Position numbers and translations under genes: made by a program | From: Roseibium sp. MMSF_3544 | GTDB taxonomy: Bacteria; Pseudomonadota; Alphaproteobacteria; Rhizobiales; Stappiaceae | Length of the DNA: 64,000 nucleotides | Assembly (NCBI RefSeq): GCF_030732845.1 | Contig: NZ_JASHKA010000006.1 | Span: 124,001-188,000, forward strand | Direction: 5' to 3' | Shown: positions 52,103 to 60,748 of the stretch, piece after piece | How positions within the stretch are numbered: the stretch's first letter is position 1 | How the letters are laid out: every line of letters starts with the position of its first letter | The notes under the pieces: model-generated | The model's database searches: none | Seen by the model: only the letters and a program-made list of their open reading frames with translations | Told to the model about the DNA's origin: nothing

Positions 52103-53302
52103 TTATTCGACGATTGCAATCTGCTTGTAACCGTCGCCATCGACAATGAACTTGCCAATGAAACCGCCGACGTCGCCGTTCTCATCGAACTCGGCGGTGC
52201 CGCTGGCACCGTCATAGTCAATGTCCTTGCCTTCCTTGATCAGCGCGACGGCTTTCGCCCACTCGCCCGGTCCGACCTTCTCACCCGGTGCCATGGCGAC
52301 TTCGCGCAGCGCTTCCGCCATCTTGGCGCGGTCCGTGGAGCCGGCCTTTTCAACGGCAAGCAGGGCCAGGAAGGTCGCATCATAGGTCTGGTCGACAAAG
52401 GCCTTGTCCGCGCCTTCGCCGTACTCGGCGTTAAAGGCGTCGTGCAACGTCTTCTGGGCCGGGTTTTCCGCAGGCGATGTCGGCGAGGAGAAGAAGGATG
52501 TCTTGAGCGCGTCCGCGCCGACATTCTGGATCAGGAGTTCGTCCCGGAGCCCGTCGGTGCCAACGAACTTGTCAAAGAGGCCGCCCTCGATCGATTGCCG
52601 GACAATCTTGCCGCCGCTGTCACCCGCATAGGCGATGACGACAAGCGCGTCCGCATCACCCTTGGCAAGGCTTGCCAGTTCAGAGCGGTAGCTGTCCTTT
52701 TTCTCTTCGTGCTTGTTTTCCGCGACGATCTCTCCGCCGGCGGCCTTGTAGGCTTCCATGAAGGTCTGGCCGATGCCGACACCATAATCATTGTTCACAT
52801 AGGTGACCGCGACCTTGTTGAGACCCTCGTCGAGTACCATCTTGGCCAGGATTTCACCCTGGTAGTTGTCGGACGGCACGATCCGGAAAACGAGGCCGTC
52901 ATCCTGCAGGTCTGTCATGGCAGGCGAGGTTGCCGTCGGCGAGATCTGTGCGACACCAGCGGGGATGATCGCGGCCTCGGCGGCTGCGATCGTGGTGCCG
53001 GACATGAGCGACCCCATGACGATCGGAACATTCTCGATATTGACCAGCTTCTGGGCGGCATCGACGGCGCCTTGCGCGGTCCCGGTGGTGTCGCCATAGA
53101 CAGCGACCACTTCCCCGCCGAGCAGGCCACCTTGGTCATTCACGTGCTTGACAGCCAGGTTCGCTGCGTTCTGCAGCGGTGGAATAAAGTTCGCGATCGG
53201 TCCGGTAATGTCCATCAGAATGCCGATCTTGGTTTCGGCGTAGGCCAGTGAACTGGTGCCCAGCATCAGCGCGGCGGCTGCGAGTGTCGTCAGTTTTTTC
53301 AT
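52103..53302 (-). CDS. Branched-chain amino acid-type ABC transporter substrate-binding protein
   Basis: A 399-aa periplasmic LivJ-like protein. Sec signal MKKLTTLAAAALMLGTSSLAYA, then KIGILMDITGP and the type I fold (VNNDYGVGIGQTF, IVMGSLMSGTTIAAA). The ATG at 53302 has GAGGGGAAG before it; a longer reading extends into the promoter. It is the first gene of the liv operon and, unlike the five sugar-type receptors here, has no hairpin after it. Confidence 0.92.
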   Translation of the reverse strand: MKKLTTLAAAALMLGTSSLAYAETKIGILMDITGPIANFIPPLQNAANLAVKHVNDQGGLLGGEVVAVYGDTTGTAQGAVDAAQKLVNIENVPIVMGSLMSGTTIAAAEAAIIPAGVAQISPTATSPAMTDLQDDGLVFRIVPSDNYQGEILAKMVLDEGLNKVAVTYVNNDYGVGIGQTFMEAYKAAGGEIVAENKHEEKKDSYRSELASLAKGDADALVVIAYAGDSGGKIVRQSIEGGLFDKFVGTDGLRDELLIQNVGADALKTSFFSSPTSPAENPAQKTLHDAFNAEYGEGADKAFVDQTYDATFLALLAVEKAGSTDRAKMAEALREVAMAPGEKVGPGEWAKAVALIKEGKDIDYDGASGTAEFDENGDVGGFIGKFIVDGDGYKQIAIVE

Positions 53303-53348
53303 GCTACTTCCCCTCATCGCTTTTTCATTGTTTCCGCTGCGCCCGTCC

Positions 53349-54443
53349 TTACCTCCCGGGCGCTTCCAGAACTTCGGTTTTGAACCGTCCCGGCAGGCTG
53401 ACTTCAAGCAGCTCAAGGTCGGTTGTTGCGCCCGTGTATCGCGTCGCCATCTGGGGCGGGATCACGAAGGCGTCTCCGGCGGACAGGCGGTAAGGGTCTT
53501 TTCCTTCGCCCTCGAGTGTCATTTCACCTGCCAGCACAAAGTTGAACAGAATATCGCAATCGTGCCGCGTCCAGGGAGAGGTCTCCCCGGTCGCGCGTGC
53601 AACCATAACAGATGCCACCCCCTTGGTGTTGTCCGAGATGGTTGTGTCACGGGCCTCGAAGCCCGGGATCCTGAACGGGCTGAAAACCGCGTCCTTTGCC
53701 AGATTGTGCACGAACTTCTGGCCTTGCCATTCCCGGTCCGGGCGTTCGGTTTCCGTCGGCAGCGTCATTTCATGATCGATCTCGGTGATATGTTCTGCGG
53801 GAACACCGATCTCGACCACCTCGATGCCATCGGCGGCGTGCATGACGCGGTGCCGGATTTCGGGCGGTTGTATGAAGCAATCGCCCGCGGTCAGCCGGCG
53901 CATACCGCCCTGGTCCTCATAGAGAACGTCGACCCAGCCCCGGACGCAGAAGATCAGCTGAAACCCGACCTTGTGGAAATGAACCATGTCGGGCACCGGA
54001 CCGTCGGGCACCCGGATGTGAGACGCGATCATCGCCCCACCGAGGCGGGTCGGCACCAGGTCCCGGTATTCCATCCCGGCACGGCCGATCACCCAGGGGG
54101 CCTGATCAGCGAGCCGTCGCACGACAAAGGCATGTTTGGTATCGGGAAGGATCAGGGGCGGGTTCAGTTCATCGATCTCGACCCTCGTGCCGTTGGGCGC
54201 AACAAGCAGCCGCTCGCCATTTGCGAAGTCATCAGGTGCATCGGTGAGAATGCGCAACGTTCCCGGGCTTTCCGGAGCGCCCTTTTCAATGCGCACCCTC
54301 AACCCGTGACCGGAAAAGACCGCGATTTCCGGATTGTCCGCTGGATAGATCATGTCCAGGCGCATCTTCAGTGTCCTGGTGAAGAAGGGCAGATCCTCGG
54401 CCAGATCGTTGGTGGGCAGTCGCACTTCAGCGCGCGTTTCCAT
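53349..54443 (-). CDS. Cupin protein with N-terminal VOC-like domain
   Basis: A 364-aa protein. Residues 1-70 (LPTNDLAEDLPFFTRTLKMRL... IAVFSGHGLRVRI) look like half a glyoxalase/VOC domain. Two cupin barrels follow: one near 140-230 with HFHKVGFQLIFCVRGWVDV and AGDCFIQPPEIRH, and a second near 270-350 with FVLAGEMTLEGEG and AGDAFVIPPQ. Cupin metal histidines are clear only in the first. Located just upstream of the liv receptor in the same direction, so it may act on the imported compound; function unknown. Confidence 0.7.
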   Translation of the reverse strand: METRAEVRLPTNDLAEDLPFFTRTLKMRLDMIYPADNPEIAVFSGHGLRVRIEKGAPESPGTLRILTDAPDDFANGERLLVAPNGTRVEIDELNPPLILPDTKHAFVVRRLADQAPWVIGRAGMEYRDLVPTRLGGAMIASHIRVPDGPVPDMVHFHKVGFQLIFCVRGWVDVLYEDQGGMRRLTAGDCFIQPPEIRHRVMHAADGIEVVEIGVPAEHITEIDHEMTLPTETERPDREWQGQKFVHNLAKDAVFSPFRIPGFEARDTTISDNTKGVASVMVARATGETSPWTRHDCDILFNFVLAGEMTLEGEGKDPYRLSAGDAFVIPPQMATRYTGATTDLELLEVSLPGRFKTEVLEAPGR

Positions 54444-54456
54444 TATCGCGGTCCCA

Positions 54457-55176
54457 TCAGCGTGGTGTCTTTCCGGGCAGCAGTCGCTGTCCGGGATTGT
54501 TTGATTGGTTCACTTCCGCAGCCGCATGCGCGGCGAGATAGGCGGATTCCCCATCGAAGACGAAGCGCAGGATGCGGTCTGCGGCTGCGACGGCGTCCCG
54601 CCGGCGAAATGCCTGAAGAAGACCTGTGTTGCCGTCCACGATCACCGGATGGTTCGCGGGGTCCGCGAACGTCATCATGCGCACGGCCTGAACCTGGGTC
54701 ATGTAGCGCTGCACTGCCTTGCGGAGTGATATGTTCGGGACAGCATTAATCCAGCCGTTCCGGAAAATCTCGCAGGCCCGGAACAGCTTTTCCCGTTCGC
54801 CAGCTTTCATTGCGCGGCGCGCGTTTATCAGAGCTGCCTCCAGATTGCTGAATGCGTCTTCGGAGAGGTTCTGCGCGGCAAGCGCCGCAGCCCGCGGTTC
54901 GAGCAGGCGCCGGAGATCAAAGATTTCGAGGATTTCCTGATGGTCAATTCTCGGCAGCACAAAACCTTTGGTGGTCTGTTCCAGATAACCCTCGTGCGCA
55001 AGCCGCATCAGCGCATCGCGCGCGGGCATTCGCGAGACACCGAATTCCGTCGCGACAGCGGTATCGACAAGCCGCTCCTGCGGATCGACTTCACCGTTCT
55101 GGATGCGGGCCATGAGAACGTCGTGGATCTGTACACTGGTGCCAGGCGGTGCGTTGGAAGCAGAGGCGGATTTCAA
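54457..55176 (-). CDS. GntR-family regulator, FCD subfamily
   Basis: A 239-aa regulator with wHTH (FGVSRMPARDALMRL) and an FCD domain, not closely similar to the three regulators at 21-38 kb. I chose the TTG at 55176: GAGGAAGAG precedes it, and a perfect palindrome CCGTATACGG then falls in its leader. The GTG at 55254 would add 26 residues unlike any FCD N-terminus. It is divergent from the kynureninase-like gene and upstream of the cupin and liv genes in the same direction. Confidence 0.82.
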   Translation of the reverse strand: MKSASASNAPPGTSVQIHDVLMARIQNGEVDPQERLVDTAVATEFGVSRMPARDALMRLAHEGYLEQTTKGFVLPRIDHQEILEIFDLRRLLEPRAAALAAQNLSEDAFSNLEAALINARRAMKAGEREKLFRACEIFRNGWINAVPNISLRKAVQRYMTQVQAVRMMTFADPANHPVIVDGNTGLLQAFRRRDAVAAADRILRFVFDGESAYLAAHAAAEVNQSNNPGQRLLPGKTPR

Positions 55177-55213
55177 GATCGCGATGTTCTCTTCCTCCGT
55201 CTCAGACCCAAAA

Positions 55214-55223
55214 CCGTATACGG
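55214..55223. promoter_or_regulatory. GTATAC palindrome, GntR operator candidate 1
   Basis: CCGTATACGG is a perfect 10-bp palindrome of the GTATAC-centred type bound by many FCD GntR proteins. It lies 38 bases upstream of the TTG start chosen for the GntR gene. Confidence 0.45.
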
Positions 55224-55310
55224 AATGCGGGGCGCAGTGCTCCAGACTCCGCACTAAGCTTGCCCGATCTGGTGGTTTTCAGATCTTTTAAGCTTGAACT
55301 AACGTGAAAA

Positions 55311-55320
55311 CTGTATACGA
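55311..55320. promoter_or_regulatory. GTATAC palindrome, GntR operator candidate 2
   Basis: CTGTATACGA, with the same GTATAC core, lies 97 bp from candidate 1 and 63 bases before the kynureninase-like start. Two cores about nine helical turns apart flanking the divergent promoters would suit joint control. A separate GATCTG...CAGATC repeat is at 55266-55285. Confidence 0.5.
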
Positions 55321-55382
55321 ATATTTTGTGCCTGGTCAATACAGGAGCAGGCGGTCCAAGACGTCGATTTCAGGAGACTGGC

Positions 55383-56519
55383 ATGACAGAAAGGAAGGCG
55401 GGTTACTTCCTTTATCACTCCATTGGCCAGTATCCAGGAAAAGAGGCGGATCTCAGCGATGCGATGGCTGAGCTTGCGGCTGTCTGGAGCGCTCCTGACG
55501 ATCAGCAATGGTCCTACATGCTGGGCAAGCGCGCGGAATTCATCCATCTGTGGCGCGAGCTGATCGGCGCTCCGGACGGTTCGGTCACCACCTGCGAGAA
55601 TGTCACGCAAGGTGTTCACATGCTGACCACTTCGCTGCCAGCCGATCTCCTGCGCGGCCGCAAGGTTCTCGTTGCCGCCGACTGCTTTCCCTCCAACCAC
55701 TTTCTGCTCTCACGGCTCCAGGAAAGGTTCGGTTTCGAACTCAAAACGGTTCATCCGCGACAGGGCGCACATTGGGTCGCGGACGAGGACATGATCGCGG
55801 AGTGGGATGGCGATGTCGCCCTTGCCCTGATCACCTGGGTCAGCTCGACCACCTCGCACAAGGTCAACCTTGATGCTCTGGTGTCGCATGGCCGCGCCAA
55901 AGGCAGCCTTATCGGTGTCGACATCACACAGGCGTCCGGCCTGCTGCCTTTTTCGGTGCTCGAACCCGAGATCGATTTCGCGGTCTCCACGAGCCTGAAA
56001 TGGATGTGCGGTGCGCCCGGAGCGGGCATGCTCTATGTCCGGCCTGACCTGATCGAAGATTGCCGGCCCGAGCTGCGTGGCTGGTTCAGCCAGGACAATC
56101 CTTTCAACTGGGACATAGACGCTTTCGACTATGCGCCTGACATCCGCCGGTTCGACAACGGCACGCCCGCGATCCTGCCCGCAGCCGCGACCGTGCCGGC
56201 GCTAAAATGGCATGCGGAAACGGATCGCGCAGCGATCCTCCACCACAACAGATTGCTCTGCGACATTGTGATCGAAGCGATGGATGATCTCGGTGTAGGC
56301 CTGTTGTCGCCGCGCAACCACGCTGAGCGTGGCGGCAGCCTGATGCTGGATCTGAAAACCGCTGAAGCGGCCTCAAAGACGCTCGCCGATCTGAACCAGG
56401 CTGGGTATTCGGCAGATACGCGCGGCGCAACGCTACGACTTTCCCCCGGCGTCCAGACAACGGAAGAGGCTACACGCGCGCTTATCGACGTGTTTGCAAC
56501 GTCGATCAACCGGATCTGA
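55383..56519 (+). CDS. Kynureninase-like class V PLP aminotransferase
   Basis: A 378-aa PLP enzyme of fold type I, class V. The Schiff-base lysine is Lys206 in STSLKWMCGAPG; GVDITQASG carries the cofactor Asp. The C-G-x-PG pattern and length resemble kynureninases, which cleave kynurenine to anthranilate and alanine, but the match is partial and a selenocysteine-lyase-like or other role is possible. GGAGACTGGC precedes the ATG. It is convergent with iorB (2-base gap). Confidence 0.72.
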   Translation: MTERKAGYFLYHSIGQYPGKEADLSDAMAELAAVWSAPDDQQWSYMLGKRAEFIHLWRELIGAPDGSVTTCENVTQGVHMLTTSLPADLLRGRKVLVAADCFPSNHFLLSRLQERFGFELKTVHPRQGAHWVADEDMIAEWDGDVALALITWVSSTTSHKVNLDALVSHGRAKGSLIGVDITQASGLLPFSVLEPEIDFAVSTSLKWMCGAPGAGMLYVRPDLIEDCRPELRGWFSQDNPFNWDIDAFDYAPDIRRFDNGTPAILPAAATVPALKWHAETDRAAILHHNRLLCDIVIEAMDDLGVGLLSPRNHAERGGSLMLDLKTAEAASKTLADLNQAGYSADTRGATLRLSPGVQTTEEATRALIDVFATSINRI

Positions 56520-56521
56520 TT

Positions 56522-58075
56522 TTAGCCGGCGAAGCTTTCGATTGTTTTCAACGCGCCGTCGAGATCCGTACCCTTTTCATCCTTTAGTGCGGCCTCGCGC
56601 AGCCTGGCAACCCATGCTGCGCCGTCGTCGCGGTTTTCCACGAGACGGGCGCCGGCGAGCACCTTGTCGAACTTGGAAAGTCCGCGCGCATGTGTGTCCG
56701 AGTATCCCTTGATCAGCCGCCGGCAGCGCAGGATCTCCACGGCCATGTCATACCGGTCGGGGAGATATCCGGAGACCATCTTGAGCCATGCCTCAAGATG
56801 ATCCTGTTCCATCTTGTGCCGCAGGGTCTTCAGCCGCCACTTGCGCATCCCGCCAAGGACATAGAGCATCGCAAAGCCGCGCAGGCCGTCCGTCCTGATC
56901 CGCCGTCCCCGGTTGAACCAGCGATCGATCCGTTTCATCCAGGCCGGATCGTTTTCCAGCTTCCGGCCGAGCTTTTCTGGCAGGAGGCCGACAATTTCCT
57001 CGGCGCGCGGATGCAGGTAATCCGTCAGGTGAAGCAGGTTCTCCGGTTTGACGCTCATCTCATCCTCGATGCGGCGAAACCGCTGCGGGCGGGTCTTAAG
57101 GTCCGCGACCCGGATGACGTCGTCATAGGTCATCGCATTGGCGATGTATTTCGCTGCCTCGCTTGACAGTTCGTAGTTCTTATCAGCGCTGTCTGCCTGC
57201 ACCAGAACCTGAAGCCGGTCGAGGTATTCCGACCCGTAGTCGCAATCCTGGAAATCGACCACTTTGGTCAGGCCCGCCTTCGTCATCTCCTGAATGTCTT
57301 CCGGCAGGCCGGCAACGCGTGCCTGAAGCGCAGCCCAGGCCGTCTGGCTGGCCTGAGGCCCTTTCGGTTCCACAATCTCCTGTCTCGCGGGCGCCGGTTC
57401 TGGTGCTTTGGGTACTTCGCCGTTCTGCGCCAGATCATATCCGGCAGCGAATGCCCTCAGGCTTGCCTCCACACCTTTGCCGCCCGCGCGAATGGCGTTC
57501 TCGAAGGCTTCACGTTTGAACGGCAGCGCTTCGGAGCCAGCCAGAGCTCCGAACAGGGACGCTGAAATGACCGAGCCAACCGCAACGGCGGCCGTATCCA
57601 TATCCGCAAGGATCAGCTTCTGTGCGGCGACTTCGGCTGCTGCCTTGACCTCTTCGGAGGATGCCATGCCGTCGCCGGGGACGGTTTTTTCAGAAACCGC
57701 GAGCATCCGATGCGTGGACGCGATCAGCGTGGTCCGGTCAGGCGTCACGAAGCCGCGCATGATGGCGCGACCGGCTTCCATCATCTCGGCGGCTATGGTG
57801 ATGTCGACATCGCCAGAAGAGGGGGCGAGCGAGAAGACCGGCGTTGCCACATCGCCCGGAGCCATTTCGATATAGTAGATGGTCGCGCCGGTTCTCTGGG
57901 CGACACCGGCGACACTCGTCGCCTGGCAGTGATAGCCTTCGGAACGCGCAAGCGTCTCAATCCAATTGGTCAGGACGCCGCCGCCCTGGCCGCCAACGGC
58001 CATGACCGCAAGTTTGATAATGCCTTCCAGCGCCGGATCTGTCGGCTGGGCATCAAGAGGCAGGGCCAGCGACAT
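56522..58075 (-). CDS. iorB: Indolepyruvate oxidoreductase subunit beta family protein
   Basis: A 517-aa subunit. The N-terminal ~200 residues form the gamma-type pyruvate:ferredoxin oxidoreductase domain (VMAVGGQGGGVLTNWIE). The rest matches the extra C-terminal domain found in long proteobacterial IorB proteins. With IorA it should oxidatively decarboxylate aryl pyruvates to aryl-acetyl-CoA. Stop and start are joined to iorA as TGATG. Confidence 0.85.
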   Translation of the reverse strand: MSLALPLDAQPTDPALEGIIKLAVMAVGGQGGGVLTNWIETLARSEGYHCQATSVAGVAQRTGATIYYIEMAPGDVATPVFSLAPSSGDVDITIAAEMMEAGRAIMRGFVTPDRTTLIASTHRMLAVSEKTVPGDGMASSEEVKAAAEVAAQKLILADMDTAAVAVGSVISASLFGALAGSEALPFKREAFENAIRAGGKGVEASLRAFAAGYDLAQNGEVPKAPEPAPARQEIVEPKGPQASQTAWAALQARVAGLPEDIQEMTKAGLTKVVDFQDCDYGSEYLDRLQVLVQADSADKNYELSSEAAKYIANAMTYDDVIRVADLKTRPQRFRRIEDEMSVKPENLLHLTDYLHPRAEEIVGLLPEKLGRKLENDPAWMKRIDRWFNRGRRIRTDGLRGFAMLYVLGGMRKWRLKTLRHKMEQDHLEAWLKMVSGYLPDRYDMAVEILRCRRLIKGYSDTHARGLSKFDKVLAGARLVENRDDGAAWVARLREAALKDEKGTDLDGALKTIESFAG

Positions 58076-60225
58076 CAGGCATTCTCCCCGGAAAAGCTCA
58101 ACCGCTTGCCGGATCGCCGGTTCTGCAGCCAGGAAATAATCTTCCGGCGAAGGCCCGCATACCAGGTTTCGAACCCGGACGGATTGTGTACCACCTTGGC
58201 TTCATAGAAGGACGGGCAGAGGATCGCCGCGTCCGCGACCTCTCCGCAATTGCCGCAACCGACACAGGATTGGTCGATATGCGCGACCGGATCGTCCCGG
58301 AGGGGATCGTCGAGCTTCTTGAGCGAGAGCGACGGACAGCCGGACAGACGAATGCAGGCGTGGTCACCCGTGCAGACATCCTGATCGACGCCGAAACGTG
58401 GCAGTTCGACCCGTTTGCCATTAGCAATGGCTTTGTTGCGCAACGGCTTCTCGCGCCTTTGCCGGTTCAGCATGCACTCCGAAGAGGCAACGATCACCTT
58501 CGGCCCCTTGTAATCCGTCGTCAGCGCTTCGCGGATCGTGTCGCGCATTTTGGTGACGTCATAGGTATGGTCGATCTGGCGGATCCATTTCACACCGACA
58601 CCGGCGAGAGCCTTGGAAATCGGGTTGTTGGTCGACTTGGTGTCGTTCTGAGCGCGGCTGGACATGACATCCTGGCCGCCGGTTGCCGCAGAATAATAGT
58701 TGTCGACGATGATGGCGACACTGTCGGACTTGTTGAAGACCATGTTGCCGATGGAGGAACTGAGCCCGTTGTGCCAGAAGCCGCCATCGCCGAGAATTGA
58801 GATTGCGCGTTTTTCTCCGCCGCCATCGAATGCGGCGTTGGACGCCGGACCGAGTCCAAAACCCATCGTCGAGCCGCCGATTTCAAAGGGCGGCAGGCTC
58901 GCGAACAAATGGCAGCCTATGTCGCCCGTGATCTGTCGGGATCCGAGTTCCTGTTCCGCCAGTTTAAGGGACGCAAAAATCGGGCGCTCGGGACAGCCAG
59001 TGCAAAAGCCCGGTGGCCGGATCGGTACCGTTTTGCTGAGGTCTGGAAGGTTCGTCTTGGGCGTATTCGGCGCCAGCACCTTTCCCGGCAGCAGTTCAGG
59101 TGCGTACTGGCGAACGAAGGCCTCCAGACCGTCGAACATGATCTGTCCGGTATATTCCCCGGCCTTTGGAAAAATGCCCTTGCCTTCAAGCTTTGTGGTG
59201 GCGCCTTCCTTGTAGAGCATTGCCCCGATCTGCTGCTCGATGAACTCCGGCTGTCCTTCCTCCACCAGCAGAACGGCGTCCTTGCCCCGGCAGAAATCCA
59301 GCACGTCCGATTTGATGATCGGATAGGTGACGTTCAGGACATAAAGCGGCACGGAGGTGTTGCCGCTGATATCGGCAAAACCGAGGCGCTGCAGCGAGCG
59401 GATGACGCTGTTATACATGCCGCCGAGACACATGATGCCGACTTTGCCGGTCTCCGGTCCGAAGCGTTCGTTGAGCTTGTTTTCCAGGACGTACTTCTCG
59501 GCGGCCGGCCAGCGGTTGTCGATCTTGTCGTGCTCATGCGCATAGGACATAGGCGGCAGAACCACACGTTTGAAGTCCTTCTGCGGATTGGAAAGGGCAT
59601 CGCGGACAGAGAGCGGCGGCGGCACGTTGTCCGAGGTGTCGAAGCTGCCGGTTACGTGACACGAGCGGATACGGACCATCAGCATGACGGGCGTATTGCT
59701 GGCTTCGGAAAGCGCGAAGCCATCACCAACGGCCTTGACGATGGAGGGCAGGTTCGGGCGCGGATCGAGCAGCCAGAACTGCGATTTCATGGCGAATCCG
59801 TAGGACCGCTCCTGCATGATCGAGGAGCCTTCGCCATAATCTTCGCCAACGATTACCAGCGCGCCGCCATTCACGCCGGAGGAAGACAGGTTGGCAAGTG
59901 CGTCGGAGGCAACATTGACACCGACCGAGCCCTTGAAGGTGACGGCCCCCCGGATCGGGTAGTGCACTGAGGCGGCCAGCATGGCCGCAGCGGCGGCTTC
60001 CGATGCATTGGCTTCGAAGCGAACGCCGAGCTCGCTCATGAGATCCTGGGCGTCGGCGAGCACATCCATCAGATGGGAGATGGGTGCGCCCTGATAGCCG
60101 CCGACGTATCCGACGCCGTTCTCCAGAAGCGCCTTTGTAATGGCAAGAATGCCTTCGCCCGTGAAGACGTCTCCCGTTCCCTTGCGAAGATGCTCTACCT
60201 CAGCCTTGAACGACCTCTCGGCCAT
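58075..60225 (-). CDS. iorA: Indolepyruvate oxidoreductase subunit alpha family protein
   Basis: A 716-aa thiamine-diphosphate and iron-sulfur enzyme subunit. GYQGAPISHLMDVL starts the PYR domain; GDGGFWHNGLSSSIGN and VDNYYSAATG form the TPP site; CTGCPERP is the family signature. At the C-terminus, CVGCGNCGE...CP binds one 4Fe-4S cluster; the other site (C-x5-C-x5-CP in VCTGDHACIRLSGCPS) lacks the classical CxxCxxC spacing, so its cluster may differ. It lies in an operon with a MarR regulator and a flavoprotein. Confidence 0.88.
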   Translation of the reverse strand: MAERSFKAEVEHLRKGTGDVFTGEGILAITKALLENGVGYVGGYQGAPISHLMDVLADAQDLMSELGVRFEANASEAAAAAMLAASVHYPIRGAVTFKGSVGVNVASDALANLSSSGVNGGALVIVGEDYGEGSSIMQERSYGFAMKSQFWLLDPRPNLPSIVKAVGDGFALSEASNTPVMLMVRIRSCHVTGSFDTSDNVPPPLSVRDALSNPQKDFKRVVLPPMSYAHEHDKIDNRWPAAEKYVLENKLNERFGPETGKVGIMCLGGMYNSVIRSLQRLGFADISGNTSVPLYVLNVTYPIIKSDVLDFCRGKDAVLLVEEGQPEFIEQQIGAMLYKEGATTKLEGKGIFPKAGEYTGQIMFDGLEAFVRQYAPELLPGKVLAPNTPKTNLPDLSKTVPIRPPGFCTGCPERPIFASLKLAEQELGSRQITGDIGCHLFASLPPFEIGGSTMGFGLGPASNAAFDGGGEKRAISILGDGGFWHNGLSSSIGNMVFNKSDSVAIIVDNYYSAATGGQDVMSSRAQNDTKSTNNPISKALAGVGVKWIRQIDHTYDVTKMRDTIREALTTDYKGPKVIVASSECMLNRQRREKPLRNKAIANGKRVELPRFGVDQDVCTGDHACIRLSGCPSLSLKKLDDPLRDDPVAHIDQSCVGCGNCGEVADAAILCPSFYEAKVVHNPSGFETWYAGLRRKIISWLQNRRSGKRLSFSGENA

Positions 60226-60253
60226 CGGCCCCTCCCTGCACAGTCTCTGGGTG

Positions 60254-60748
60254 CTAAATCGGATGTTTGCGTATGTTCTTCAAAATAGCCTGCAGCGTCG
60301 CAACGAAAGCGCGCTGATCGGCGTCGCTGATGCCGCGGAACATCTGCTGGTAAGCGGTCGCCAGGTGCGGCCAGAGCATGTCATGCGTCTGGCGTCCTTT
60401 TGTCGTCAGATGGATGCGCACGGCCCGGCTGTCTTCAGTGTCGGTCACCCGCTTGACCAGCCCGTCGCGTTCCAGGGCATCGAGCGCACGGCTGAGCGTC
60501 GAGGTTTCGACCACGGCATAAACGGACAGGTCGCGGATCAGGAGGCCGTCCAGAACGGACAAGACCGCAAGCGTCCGCATTTTCGGTGTTGTCAGCCCGA
60601 GCTTTGCCATCTCGTCCCGCAGAGCGCCGTTGTAGCGGCCCATGATGCGGTTCATGAGATAGGGAGGAAAGTTTTCAAGGCCGATTTCGCCCAGGCGCGG
60701 CACCGTCGTCTTCTGTTCCGCCAGTTCCAGCCCGTTTTCGTTTTTCAT
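60254..60748 (-). CDS. MarR-family transcriptional regulator
   Basis: A 164-aa winged-helix protein (LTTPKMRTLAVLSVLDGLLIRDLSVYAVVETSTLSRALDAL region, residues 52-93; wing SRAVRIHLTTKG). The ATG at 60748 overlaps the flavoprotein stop (ATGA); a longer reading from 61069 is out of place. It likely represses this operon and the divergent gene in response to an aromatic ligand. Confidence 0.86.
   Translation of the reverse strand: MKNENGLELAEQKTTVPRLGEIGLENFPPYLMNRIMGRYNGALRDEMAKLGLTTPKMRTLAVLSVLDGLLIRDLSVYAVVETSTLSRALDALERDGLVKRVTDTEDSRAVRIHLTTKGRQTHDMLWPHLATAYQQMFRGISDADQRAFVATLQAILKNIRKHPI

Noticed and set aside
53256..54749. 497-aa open frame on the plus strand
   Set aside because: Antisense to the cupin gene; low-complexity charged composition and no recognisable motif.
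58909..59970. 353-aa plus-strand frame
   Set aside because: Antisense to iorA, whose thiamine and iron-sulfur motifs are clear.
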